64,000 nucleotides of DNA from Ligustrum vulgare (lineage: Eukaryota > Streptophyta > Magnoliopsida > Lamiales > Oleaceae): the NCBI GenBank assembly GCA_963555705.1, contig OY743172.1, positions 66,174,602 through 66,238,601 on the forward strand, given 5' to 3'. Each line of letters begins with the position of its first letter. Position 1 is the stretch's first letter. Below the pieces are notes generated by a model that saw only the letters and a program-made list of their open reading frames with translations, made no database searches and was not told where the DNA came from. A program made the position numbers and the translations under genes. Shown here piece by piece: positions 34,980-46,995 of this stretch.

Positions 34980-35015
34980 CGACATGATGTTGTGCATCGT
35001 ACGGGTAAAACACTA
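34980..35015 (+). other. Eroded Helitron 3' terminus
   Basis: TGTGCATCGTACGGGTAAAACACTA resembles the plant Helitron end: a GTGCATCGCAC hairpin, then an A-rich spacer and CTAG. Here the final motif reads CTAT. It lies about 130 bases after the helicase stop, the expected place. Confidence 0.55.
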
Positions 35016-35223
35016 TTTTTAGTATTAAAAAAACAAAGGAAAATAAATTATGTTTTCCATATTTGTACTTGATAATAATAATGTTAATTTCTGGAAAAAA
35101 AATTAATTAACAACAAAAAAATAATCAAACGAGGCGTTTATGGTTTGCCATGTAAAGGTGGAAACCAATTATCACCTATATGCTAGGAATTTGTTTTCCA
35201 CCAAAATAAGGAAAAGTACACTC

Positions 35224-36148
35224 TAGGGGTGAACGTGGTGTGGTTTGGGTGGTTTTTGATATATTTTAAATCCAAACTGTGAAATTTGCGATTTTTACCT
35301 ATCGACATAATATACTACATTTTAGATGTTAAATTAATCCGTATATTTTAATATAAAGATTAAATAAGCTAATATGAGAATTAATAATGTTAGATGTTAA
35401 ATTGATTATTATTTGTTTCCAATTCAAAATAAAAACATGAAGTTGCAAAAAACAATTGTAATTGCAATGTATTTGTTCCCTAACTTCTTTCCGAACAAAC
35501 ATGACAGGTCATCGTCACCAAAATTCTTAGAAAAATCACTAGTCTTAGACATGCAATAGTTGGTCATTCTTTTTTGCTTTCTTCTGAAACCATATACGGA
35601 TACTTGTTGCATTAATGTGTGATATGATTCCATAAAGTACTAGTCCCCCAATTTTTAGTATGATGCTTATACAATTGTCCACAATAATTACATTTTGCTT
35701 TGACTCTCTTCTCACTGGTCTTAGCTTTGTTGTCCGGATTTCTGAATCAGCAAGGAATAAATTCTAAAAAATAAAATAAAATAATCGAATTATATTGCTT
35801 GCAAGAAAATTTAAACATGTGATATTCAAATTCTTACCCTGATTTGAGATTTCTAATATCGATTGAAAAATCTTCCATTATAAAATCAAATACAGGAAGA
35901 AATTGGAAGTACGCATATCGCATGTCTGTTGTTCTAAGAATCTAATTGACATTAGTAAAGAGAAACTTTGAAGTTAGAAGGAGGCAAGGAAGACGAATGA
36001 AAACAGAAAATGACTGATTGAATTAGGAAGTGGGAAAGTTTTAATTTTGAATCTCAATTAAATGAGCTTTTATGGTTGGAATATGTTGTTAAAGGGTGGT
36101 ATGAATTATAGTTTAATGAGATTTTGTCGTTAGGCATTAGACGAAAAC

Positions 36149-36192
<44 letters not shown>

Positions 36193-36453
36193 AGATAAGA
36201 ACTTTTATTCATTAGATAAATTTGATTTTTTTTTGGAAAAAACTCTAAATTTAAATGAATAAAAAATATTTTTTTTAATTAAAAAATTAGCAGTTCGGTT
36301 TTGTTTAAACGAATTTTTAAAAATTGAAAGCTAAACCAAACCATTTTGAAACGGTTTGGTCTAGTTTTGTTTGAAAATATTGGTGGGTCACGTGAAACAA
36401 AACCAACGGTTTCGATTCGATTTGCGATTTGACGGGTTTTTTGTGCAGCCCTA
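35224..36453 (-). mobile_element. hAT transposon relic (1,230 bp) with BED-finger coding remnant
   Basis: Perfect 8-bp duplication GTACACTC (35216-35223 and 36454-36461). Termini are TAGGGGTGAAC and, reverse complemented, TAGGGCTGCAC, the common hAT form. A BED zinc-finger fragment is on the minus strand. A run of 36 adenines lies at 36155-36190. Subterminal 'aaccaaacc / ggtttgg' words are plentiful. Most of the transposase (catalytic and dimerisation domains) is missing. Confidence 0.92.
35582..35740 (-). pseudogene. BED-type zinc finger of a hAT transposase (fragment)
   Basis: The minus strand reads NPDNKAKTSEKRVKAKCNYCGQLY and then KNWGTSTLWNHITH. This fits the BED finger pattern C-x2-C-...-H-x3-H of hAT transposases (typically AKCxYCxxxY...GTSxLxxHxxxC). 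The Cys pair and His pair are present; a stop follows directly after the second His. An ATG exon reading MEDFSIDIRNLKSG lies upstream on the same strand (about 35878-35840). Confidence 0.85.
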
Positions 36454-36583
36454 GTACACTCATTAGTTCTAAAGCAGTAAATGATTTTCAAGCCAAAATT
36501 ATTCTATCAAACAACACAAAAAGATGAAAAGTGGTAAACGAATTCCTTTTCCATGACAAATAATTTCTTTCAAACACTACCTA

Positions 36584-38340
36584 AATGGTTTTTCCTTCAT
36601 TTTCTTCGACTCTTTGAAGGTGAAAGTGATAAACCATGTCCAAACACAAGAATTTCTCACTGTTAACTCATGAAGTTTCAAACGTTCTACCTAGATCGGA
36701 GGTTACCAGTAACGTAAATCTGTGGAAAAAGAACTTATATTTTTAAAGATTAAAGTCACTAATAACGTCTGATGGAGATGATTTTTGAGAATCCAACAAG
36801 ATTTTAAACAATTATTGTACAGTTCTTTAATTAACTCGAAATCTAATATATAAACATTAGTTTTTCCTAAATTCAACCTTTTATAATCACATATTTTAGG
36901 TTATAAATCAGAAAGGCAAAGTTCTCTAAAACACTGAGTAAAGAAAATGTGAGTAGTCTTGCTTTTAATTTCTATTTTCTTATATTGTGATATTTTCTTT
37001 TTCAAATTTGATAAGTTATGAGATTTTAATTGAAGTTTATGTTATCAAAAGAAATTTATTTGGAATTTATATTATGGTTTTATGAAGATAAGTTCCTAGA
37101 AATTTAATTTCTTACATTAAACACGTTCTTGTGGTAGATCTGATGTTATAATGAGGTATGAATGAATTTAGGGACCTGGAAATTGGTTATGGACCATTAA
37201 TGGATGAGAGGACCGTATGAATAATATTGCACGAATAGAAATATGGAAAAATATAGAAATTATTGTAAAGAATTCGAAAATCTTTGAAAAGTGACCAAGG
37301 TGGATGTTTGAATATAATTTTGAGGCTGAATAATGTTGTATTTTACTAGATTTTGACCCTAATAAATACTTTATACCATGTTTTGATAAAGTCTTTATAT
37401 GAAGTTTAAATTGTGATGAGAGTTTATAAGATATATTTTTGATAAAAAGTCAAGTTGAGAAATTGATAAAAGGTGACATAAGTAATGTAAAAATTTGATG
37501 GAGTTGCTTCTTGATTATGTTATCTTCTTCGTGTTAGACTCAAGATTTTGATAAAATTAAGGTCAAAATTTGGCTTTTAGGATGTAATAAAAAGATTGAA
37601 ATTCTATGTATTAGACATAGGAAACTTTATCTAATGGTGAAAGACTTCATTAGTAATTCTTTATGCGTTAAAATAAGGATAAGCTAGTATGTTTCATATG
37701 AGGAATGATGATAATTAAAGTCTTTTACATGATATTTGATGATTAACATTTTATCTTATCACCACGAGCATGCATAATCATTTCATATTAGAGAGTAAAG
37801 TATATACTTACAAGAATGAAGAAATAATTATGTATAAGGTTACTCAAGTGATAATAGTGTGATGATTGATATCCAATTTTTGCATCATAACATCATATGT
37901 ATTCATGATCATTAAACCTTTCAAAGAGAAAGTATGTTTTGAAATAATGATCATGAAGAATAAAGAATTTCCCTATTTAGGTTATACACCTATGGAATAC
38001 TCCATAAATGAATGGAGCTCACGGACACTAGTTCTACATAAGGTCTTATGTACCTTTCGAGATCAATGTCTCATGGCCATGGGGATGAGTCCCTATCGAG
38101 CTTGATGGCTCATGAGCTTCTGTTCAAATGAATGGAGCTTCAGTTCAAATATAAGTTAACTAGGGAGTGTAATCACTCTTGTGACCTCGTGCTTACCAAA
38201 GTACAATAAATGACGTGTAGTGTATGACCCTAATAGAGGAAGGGCCCAAGAATGTAAAAGAAAGAAAGTGAAAAATAGCAATGACTACTGCACATCCCTT
38301 TATCAAGAAAAGAAGGGGAAAAAAAGATTGAAAAGTGCAC
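36584..38340 (+). repeat. Probable continuation of the second gypsy element's 3' LTR
   Basis: No gene is seen. Content such as 'ggacctggaaattggttatggacc', 'gggatgagtccctatcgagcttgatggctcatgag' (about 38080) and 'gaccctaatagaggaagggcccaag' is typical of long gypsy LTRs. It is linked to 30724-31507 only by position. Confidence 0.4.
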
Positions 38341-41059
38341 TCCATTTCATGCATACAATGTCATCCATTTCATAATATTGATTTAATGGTTTAAAAATCA
38401 TTATATATGAGGTGTTCAACCGCTTGATTGCTAATATGTAATTAGATTGATGATTTAAAAATTATTATATGAATTTATTTGGTGACTAATATAAATACAT
38501 AGATTATTTCAATGATTCATTGTCTATAAACTCATGTGATGACTCAAATGTGATAAATGAATTGAATTGGAGATTTCAAATTATGTGACTAGATAATAAT
38601 AGATTCTACATTAAGCCTAAATTGTCAAAAGTTAAATCTGAAATTTTTTTGCTAAAAAATAGTATATTAAATCTTTTATCAATTATTATTTACATGTGTC
38701 ATTAATTAAATTGACATCCATGCTATGCTATTAATAATATCAAAATGTTATTTTTTTCTATTTTATTATTATTTTTTTAATAATTATTGTATTATTTTGA
38801 AATCGAAATATATGTAATATGGGTGTCAAATTAAATATCACAGTGAGAAGTTTAATGCAAGCTAACAAGTTAGAGCAAATTGTAAATATATTGTCCATAA
38901 AATCATATAAAAAATTAAAGGTAAAGTTTTATTTTTTATTTTTCCTCAATATCTAATTCATTTTAAATTATATCATTTAAGTCCTCTAATATTATCTATA
39001 ATTAGTTAACTAAATTCATTTTAGTCATAGATGATTAATTTCTATTTTGATTTTTTCCATTAAATTAAAATAAATCATAACTATATGAATTTTTAAGGCA
39101 AATCAAATTAAGTTCGATTAATTTTACAAACGTAATATTTCTTCAGTTCATTCATCATTTTCACATTATTTTTATTTATTTACTGATTTTGTTCATTTTT
39201 TTATTTTTCATTATAAATTTAAATAACTAAAATATGCAAAAATATATTACATATTTTAACAATTAGTTCATATAATTTTTATTGAACAATTGATCGATCA
39301 ATAATTTTTAGTAAAACAATTATAATGTAATAATATGAATAAATAAATTGTGAGTATGAAGAAAAAAGAATCAATTAATGTAACAATATTTATTAAAATT
39401 AATAATTATTTTTTTAGAAAAACACTTGAAATTAATAATTAATGCTTAAAAAAATCAAATTATACCAAAAAAGTCTATCCTACACCTCTTTTTAAAAAGA
39501 ATATGATGAAAAACAATATATGAAAAGAAAAACGTCAATCTTAAGGAAAATATGTAAGTTGAGTTTTTCACATGTATTGTATGAGTCTAATTTTGTAGTT
39601 CAAAAGTTTTTTAAAAAAAGAAAATTTCATTTATTGAACGTTAATTTCATAAATGGTTAGGAAAGTTCAATTAATGCATGCAGTAAATGATTTATGGATT
39701 TGTGAAAAAAAAAATATCTACAAAACGTCAAATTATAGATTACTTTTTTTCTTTTGATAATTATTCCATTACTTTGAAGTCGAAAAATATGCAATATGTG
39801 TGTCAAATCCAAGATCTCAATGAAAAGTTTAATACAAGCTCACAAATGAGAGCAAACTTTAAACATATCATTCGTAAAATCGTTTTAAATACTAAATATA
39901 AAATTTTTGCTTATACTTTTTATTTTTTTCAACATCCAGTCTTTTTAATTTATCTCATTTAAGTCCTAAAATGATACCTATCATCTCTTACATAAATCCA
40001 ATTTGACCTAAATGATTAATTTTGAATCTTTTTCTTATCATATATATATATAAATAATAGATATTCGATGTTTCTAAATAAACTTAATTAAATCATTTAA
40101 TTTTCTACAACTTTAGGTTCTGATAAACTCATTGGTTCAATTTGTAAAATAGAAGGTGTTAGCAAAATCATTCTGTTTAAAAATAGAATATGGTCAACAC
40201 GTTTACTTAACATGCACAAAAATAATATGTGCAATTGTGAAAAATGAGTTTTAACGAATGTGTATTTGAGAATGAACATTGAAAAAAATTATTTTTGAAG
40301 AATCAATTCTATACAAATAAGTGATAAAGTCTTATGTATTGTGGGTTAAACCCCCATTTATAAATTGAGATATATAGATTGTTTTTTGTATATAAAGTTA
40401 ATTATATTTGTAATATTCGTACAATATAATTTAATTAAAATTTGTATTTCATATTACTTATTTGTTACATTCATTTAAATATAAGACTGCGTATAAGTTT
40501 GTCAAGTGTCAGTTTAACAAATTATAACATTTAATTTAAGTTTGAGCAATTTTTTATTTTGTAAAATGTTAGGTAAATTTTGGTTATAATGTATTTGCTT
40601 TTTTACATGTAATGAGATGAAATATTTGTTTAATATATTAAATATCAATTATTGCATTAAGATAGTTAGTACAAATTCTTATAGTGCTATACGGCGAGTC
40701 GATAAACTAATTTTGTAAATGTCTATTAGCCTCTTTATTTCATTTTACGATTTGAAAATTATAAACATTTTAACTTTTAGAAATCAAATAATTGTAAGGT
40801 CGACTTTATTCATCAAATCATAATTGTAAAGTACGAAATAAGTCACATGTCCATATCTAACTTCGTCTAAATAGATTAAAAAAATAGAGAATGAACAATT
40901 AGCTGTTAATGCAAGTTGGAATTTTGTGTTTTACTTTTCTAGGTATTTTTCATTATATATGAATGCACATTTTATGTCTGACGTTGTATTTTTACAACTT
41001 ATATTCAATAAATAATTGTTAATTATGTATTCCGTGCATTACACGGGTGCGATTACTAG
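38341..41059 (+). mobile_element. Non-autonomous Helitron-like segment with canonical 3' end
   Basis: The right end is CCGTG-CATTA-CACGG (41032-41046), a 5-bp stem hairpin, followed nine bases later by CTAG at 41056-41059 and then T, the diagnostic Helitron terminus and insertion context. The 5' end (A/TC) was not located, so the left limit is a guess. The interior is AT-rich and non-coding, and includes a pair of ~300-bp diverged direct repeats at about 38755-39080 and 39730-40060. Confidence 0.6.
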
Positions 41060-42057
41060 TTAGAGTAATTTTAGAAATTAGTATTATGTTTAATATTACC
41101 AATGCTCACCCTCAAGATCAAAGTTAAGACTTATGAAGAATGAAATTGAAGACTGTAGATATTGATACCTCTTTATACTTTGAATGTATTTGATAACTCA
41201 TGTTATTGTTAATTGTGTACTCGATGTGAAGTAAGTTAATAAAAGAAATCGGTTTTTTCTTCATAAGCATGCGGGATATTGATTTTATAAAATGGACTCA
41301 TCTAACCAAGAGATAATTTCTCATTTAATATTCCAATGAAAATTTATGTTATGTGAATATGAGATGTTTTGCTCACTAAATTTCATGGCTTATAGTCATT
41401 TCATGACAATATAGGAAATGGATTGAGAGACGTACGAGCTCGTGAGATCGTGATCGAGGACATCCCGAAATGTCACCGAGTTTCATATTATTATTACCAA
41501 GAAGGAAGTGTGGGTACAATTCCCTCTATGGTCGAAAATCTATTTTAAGGAAATGACTTATATGACTCTTTTTCTCTAGAACCCATTGATACATCACTCT
41601 TAATCTATTAAGATATTAAGTAATGTACAAAGCATATATTTCGTATTTGAAAAAGGGACTCTACCTAAGTTGTGAAGGTCCATGTAAACCCATTTTGGTA
41701 AAATAATGGGGACATACCATTCCACCCTTTTCTGCTATGGAATGATGAATGATGGTGCTTCATAATAGGAAATTTCTACCAAGAAAACAAAGTCATCTTT
41801 TGATGCATATCCCGTAAAATTTATGAAACATTTCTATGAAGTTATATAAGTTATGCTCTAAAGTTTCTTTAAAGTTTATATTCTGCTATTCTCATTTAAT
41901 TATATTTACAAAAGGAAAAACTGATATTTCTTTAAAAATGACTAAACATACCGTCTAAATTATGTCTTTCTGCTACAAGATATTAGTATCCTATTTTACA
42001 AGAAGATTTATGATATGAGTGACAAAACAAATTTAAGGAAGTTTTGGGGTCGTGACA
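41060..42057 (+). repeat. Terminal part of a long gypsy LTR
   Basis: It ends ttttggggtcgtgaca at 42057, a standard chromovirus LTR end (compare TGTAACACCCC/TGTCACGACCCC starts). Athila gag sequence follows immediately, so the LTR end abuts or interrupts that element. Pairing with the start at 30724 is inferred. Confidence 0.5.
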
Positions 42058-42910
42058 GTATTGGAGTGGCTTGATTCTGAACTTGAATTTAGTTTAGCTA
42101 CACGAGATGACTTAGCAATGAAATTTTGTAACAAATATTTCTCACCTGCTCAAGTAGCTAAACAAAAATTGGAGATATCTACTTTTCAACAACTAGACGG
42201 TAAGAGTTTTCATGAGTTTTAGGGTAGATTTAAGGATCTCCTTCGAAAATGCTCATATCACGGGTTTAACAAGGGCATTCAAGTTCAGTACTTTTACTCT
42301 GAATTGTCACCACAATACAAATGGATAGTGGACTCATCAGCTGGTGGGTCCATTACTAATAAAAGTGTCAACTAAGCATGGGAGCTGGTTGAACTCATTG
42401 CAAAAATACATACCATGCTCCCATTTGAAATAGTACAAAGAAAGGTTGCTAGAGTGCAAGGTGTAGATGCACTGACCAGTAAAAATGCGTAGATTGCTGC
42501 GCTGATAAAAAATGTTGACTTGTTGCTTACATCACATCAACAAGGAGTTAACACTATTCAGTCACAGGTAATATGTGAAAATTGTAGTGTTAACCACTCA
42601 ATCGAAGATTGTATGCTATTAGCATCAACAGAGGAGTAGGTCAACTTTGTGGAAAATAATTTTCGACAGCAAAACATTCCATTTGCTTCCACCTACAATC
42701 TTGGTTGGAGACAACGCCCAAATTTCAAATGGTCTAACAACCAAAATGGGTCTAACCAATAGGAACAAGATAGAAGACCAAGTTCAATAGCATTTGTAGA
42801 AAATGGACAAAATGTTCGAAATACATCAAACAACTTAGCAAAGCGAGTTTGCTTTAATAAAAAATCTTGAAACTCAAATCAATCAAATTGCTCAACAATT
42901 TTCTGAGTGA
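42058..42910 (+). pseudogene. Athila-like gag, truncated at its 5' end
   Basis: It opens abruptly at a gag core: WLDSELEFSLATRDDLAMKFCNKYFSPAQVAKQKLEISTFQ, then GRFKDLLRKCSYHGFNKGI, FYSELSPQYKWIVDSSAGGSI, and CENCSVNHSIEDC (42575-42613), a C-x2-C...H motif, then FRQQNIPFASTYNLGWRQRPNFKW. This parallels the gag at 21304 but is better preserved. The N-terminal part is missing, cut by the LTR end at 42057. In-frame stops are present. Confidence 0.88.
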
Positions 42911-43429
42911 GCACCTAGGACTTTACCAACCAAAAATTTCAAAAATCATAGGTAACATGTACGAGAAATTACCACACATAGTGGGGTACAATTACCAGAG
43001 ATACATGTAAAAAGATCCGAGAGAAAAGAAAAACAAGTGACCGATGAAGTAGAAAGTGAGACCGAGGTACCCAATTCACCTCCCAAATCTGAAACCCAAA
43101 ATAAAGAGGAAGTATTACAAGGAAAATGCACCCACTCCTATTAAGACATATGTCCCACCAATCCCGTTTCCTCAACATTTGCAAAACCACGAAATGGATA
43201 AATAGTTTGGAAAATTTATGGAAGTTTTTAGAAGACTGCACATTAATATCCCATTTGCAGATGCAATAGAACAAATTCCAAGCTATGCTAAGTTCTTGAT
43301 ATAAATCTTGGCCAACAAGCGTAAGCTAGAAAACTCTGAGACGGTGGGCTTAACAGAGGAGTTTAGTGCAATTTTACAGAAAAAAGCTTCCACCTAAATT
43401 GAAAGACCCTAGGAGTTCCACTCTACTGT
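42911..43429 (+). other. Gag-protease linker of the Athila relic
   Basis: A Glu/Lys-rich stretch (about 42990-43110) and phrases reading PPIPFPQ-like and FGKFMEVFRRLHINIPFADAIEQIPSYAKF (about 43200-43290) are the usual Athila region before protease. Frames are broken. Confidence 0.6.
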
Positions 43430-45197
43430 GTACCATAGGTACAAATTCTTTCAAGAATGCTTTGTGCATCTTAGTGCAAGCATAAATTTAATGTCTTTAT
43501 CTGTGTACACTAAGTTGGGATTGGGAGAAGATCAACCAACCACTTCCTCACTACTTTTGGTTGATTGATCCATCAAGCATCCAAGAGTAGTTGTCGAAGA
43601 TGTCTTGGTTAAGGTTGATAAATTCATATTTTTATCTGGTTTTATCATCATTGATATAGAAGAATACGGCGATATCCCAATAATACTCGAGAGGCCATTT
43701 CTCACCACTGGCAGAGCACTGATTGGCGTTGGTGTAGGAAAAATGATATTAAGGGTCAATAATGAAAAAGTTCAATTTGATGTGTTCAAAGCAATGAAAT
43801 TTCCCAACACTGAGGACTCTTGTTTTAGAGTTGAAGTAATTGACAAGTTGGTCGATGAAGTAATTTGTGATGAACAACCAATTGACGATGTTGCAGTTTG
43901 CATTATGAAATCAAAAAGCACAAAAACTGATCATCATGATCTCAAGATGAGAGCGACGTAGTTGGAAGAATCACCTCTCATATCATGTCATAAGAGCAAG
44001 TACTTCACCCCACTTGGTGAAAGTGCATCAAAACCAATTCCATCTATCGAAAAAGCTTCCAATCTTGAACTTAAACAACTTCCAGCACATCCAAGATATG
44101 CTTACCTTTGTGCTCACATGTGCATGCACAAAATTTTGATGAAGGATAACTGCAAACCTTCTGTAGAGATTCAAAAAAGGCTAAATCATACTCTATAGGA
44201 AGTTGTGAGAAAGGAAGTGCTTAAATTGCTTGATTTTGGGATAATCTACCCAATATCAGATAGTTCATGGGTATGTAAAGTGCACTTTGTCCATAAAAGG
44301 GGGGATCACTGCCTAGAAAAATGAAAACAATGAGCTTATACCCACTGAACTTGTCATGGGATGGCGAGTTTGTATTGATTATAGAAAGCTCAATTTGGCT
44401 ATAAGGAAAGATCATTTCCTACTACTTTCATTTATCAGATGTTAGAGAGATTGGTTGGTCAGTCCCACTACTGTTTCTTGTATGGTTATTTTGGGTATAA
44501 CCAAATTCCTATTGCACGTGAGGATCAAGAGAAAACAACTTTCACTTGTCCTTATGGTACATTTGCCTTTTGGACAATGCAACGCCCCTACTACATTCCA
44601 GCGTTGCATGATGGCAATCTTCTCTGATATGGTGGAGCATTCCGTTTAAGTTTTTATGGATGACTTCTTAGTTTTTTGAAATTCTTTTGAGAAGTGCCAT
44701 TTTATTTCTACACAAGGGATTGAGGTTGATAAACCAAAGGTTAAAGTAATTGAAAAATTGCAACCACCTACCTTAATAAAAGGAATCAGAAGCTTCCCGG
44801 CACATGCAAGGTTCTACTGGAGGTTCATAAAGAATTAATCAAAAGCAACCAAATTCGTGTGTTACTTATCGGAGAAGGACACGGTGTTTTGGTTCACTAA
44901 GGAGTGGTTGACCTCTTTCAATACCTTGAAGGAGAAGTTGTTCACTCCACCTGTGCTTTTAGCACCTGATTTGACCTTTCCTTTTGAGTTGATGTGTGAT
45001 TCTAGTGATTACGCTGTAGGAGTTGTTGTTCAACAAAGAAAAGATAAAGTGCTTCACGTAATTTACTATGCAATCAAAACACTGAGTGATGCACAAATTC
45101 ACTATGCAACTACTGAGAAAGAGATGTTTCATCTATATTTGCTGTTGACAAATTTCGATCCAATGTAATTGGATTAAAGGTGGTAGTAAACACTGAC
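43430..45197 (+). pseudogene. Athila-like protease, reverse transcriptase and partial RNase H
   Basis: The protease reads ASINLMSLSVYTKLGLGE, VVVEDVLVKVDKFIF, IPIILERPFLTTGRALIGV (43470-43750) with the DLG catalytic site changed to LSA. RT begins with FTPLGES, VEIQKRLNHTL, VVRKEVLKLLDFGIIYPISDSSWV (44200-44275), has FGQCNAPTTFQRCMMAIFSDMVEHS (44570-44650) and active site VFMDDFLVF (44652-44678). RNase H has FELMCDSSDYAVGVVV and the TTEKEM motif (44985-45130), then ends at about 45197 where a copia fragment begins. Stops and frameshifts abound. Confidence 0.9.
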
Positions 45198-45450
45198 AAA
45201 GTCGTATTGTACTAGCAGTCTTCAAATCTAAATCTTCCCAATCTTCATCACCCTTTATGGATTCAGTTTCTTTTTATTTTTCCTTTGTCAGAACTAGTAG
45301 TTGGTTTTCCCTTGAAAGCTTTGTGTAGACCCACCCGAATTAAAATATCCTTAACTTGTACTTACCACAAGCCAAAATTAATTCTCCCATCAAGTTTCTC
45401 CACAGTGTACCTCACAGACATATTTTCTTTTGCTCGTATTATTAGAACCA
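45198..45450 (-). pseudogene. Ty1/copia gag N-terminus (minus strand), truncated
   Basis: The minus strand begins MSVRYTVEKLDGRINFGLW (start near 45420), then VQVKDILIRVGLHKAFKGKPTTSS, and after a frameshift DEDWEDLDLKTASTIRLC. This is the typical start of plant copia gag (EKFDGxNFxLWKxQVxDILIQxGLxxAL). It stops at about 45198, directly against Athila RNase H sequence, so everything downstream of the copia gag start is lost. Confidence 0.88.
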
Positions 45451-45451
45451 C

Positions 45452-45470
45452 CCAATGCTCTAATACCACT
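45452..45470 (-). other. Primer-binding site of the minus-strand copia
   Basis: Plus-strand 'gctctaataccact' reads AGTGGTATTAGAGC on the minus strand, the Met-tRNA type site with one change, immediately after the LTR end CCCAACA. Confidence 0.8.
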
Positions 45471-46189
45471 TGTTGGGAACTAAACGCAGATTCCCCATTC
45501 TTTAACCCACATGATCTTTTTTATGTTCAAAGAATTAATTGAGAAACAAGAAAACAATAACAAGAACAACACAAAATTTTCGGACAACTAAAACCTTTCA
45601 CCATATATTAAATTGTTACAAATATATAAAATTTCACTCACCAACCCAATCCCATAGACTACAGAGAAAATATCAATAATGAATTTCTATCTAACCTAAG
45701 TTTCTACCCTTTGAATTATCCCACAAAGAGTCGCAAGAAACTACAAAGATAAAGCTCTCCAATTTTCTCTCTATCTAGTCTCACATAAGATGCACTGTTA
45801 TGACTCCCTAACACACATAATTATAGGAAAAGACAACCCTAAAATATTTAGAAGTTGTGTTCAAGAAGATTTCCTTGTTGAACAAAGTATATTTCCTTAT
45901 TTGACGTGCAAAGGAGCGGCTGCATTCTTTCATTGTTTGTCTTCCAATTCACGGTACAATCATGAATCAACTACAAACAATGCCCTATTGGGCCAATTAA
46001 TCACCCATTTAAAGCCCAACTTCCATCCCTTGTTAGCTGCCACGTATTTTCTCACTTAACACATGCGACTGTCACTTTTCTTTATTAAGAATCAAGGTGG
46101 CTGCCCCAATTAACTATTCCATGGAACAGCAACAAAAAGAAATAATGCCAAAATAATCTTTTATTTAATTTTGGGTCAAATACCCAACA
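45471..46189 (-). repeat. 5' LTR of the minus-strand copia element (719 bp)
   Basis: Ends are TGTTGGG and CCCAACA, a 7-bp perfect terminal inverted repeat and the classic copia LTR form. The primer site and gag start lie to its left on the minus strand. No 3' LTR is present in the window. Confidence 0.88.
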
Positions 46190-46995
46190 GTAGGTGCTGT
46201 TAAAGTTCACATGCACACTTCGCCGCCATTCGATTGGCTGGCACGGTAGGTCATAGGTTTGGGTTCCTAGATTGGGTCTGGCTTAATATATATTTTTTGA
46301 CAAAATAATTTGTTTATTTCACCCTTAACTTTTGAAAATCCCTTGCTTCAAAATTCTTCCTTCAAATTCAATTCTGTCTTCATGCTTTCTAACTTTCGCA
46401 TTTTTCATCCCTGCCTCCTTTCATATTGTTATGCACACATCTCTGCCTCACCATGTGGGGGAAAATTTGACTTGAGGAAAGAGAGTTCATCTCTTGCTTT
46501 AATCCATTCCATTTGTTTCTTTCATATTATCATACTTCTTTTCTAGTAAGTTTGTTTTATTTTATTTTCCCGTATATAATTGCTGTTAATTTACCCAAAA
46601 TAAACAAAAATCTAGTCTTAATTGTGTGCTCAAGGTATGCACCTTCAAAGAGTGGATAGGAAAGATTGCTCCAAAAAAAAACCAAAAGCCAATCTATTAC
46701 TTATTACAAACGATAGCAACAACCTTCGACACCCCCACACCATAGAGACAGGATGAGGCTTGTCCATCAGCCAACTTTGACAAGAGACGATAGGAGCGCA
46801 ACAATCTAGTTCAAACCTACTTAAACAAGCACACTGCATTTTCTAAATTTTTTTTTCTCAAATTAATTTTTAATCACACATTTTGCTGGATTCACCATTT
46901 TTATCAAATTTTCAAAACCACATATTTCATTAAATTTTATTAAAATATATTTAAAATTTTCTACATAAAAGAGAGGTCAACAGTAATTGCAACAA
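46190..46995. other. No recognisable gene
   Basis: AT-rich DNA with small frames only. I see no transposon ends, domains or RNA genes. Confidence 0.5.

Larger units (their letters stand above)
32552..36583. mobile_element. Large TIR DNA transposon (TAA target site), carrier of nested elements
   Basis: The left end gtggccgtttgatag follows TAA; the right end ctttcaaacactacc precedes TAA. The inverted similarity continues for over 100 bases with gaps, for example left 'atttggatggaaaaaaacgaa' versus right (reverse complement) 'atttgtcatggaaaagg', and left 'ttgttgtttgattgac' versus right 'gtgttgtttgataga'. A 3-bp TAA duplication suggests PIF/Harbinger. No transposase of its own is recognised. Inside lie a Helitron relic, a MITE and a hAT element. 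Confidence 0.55.
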
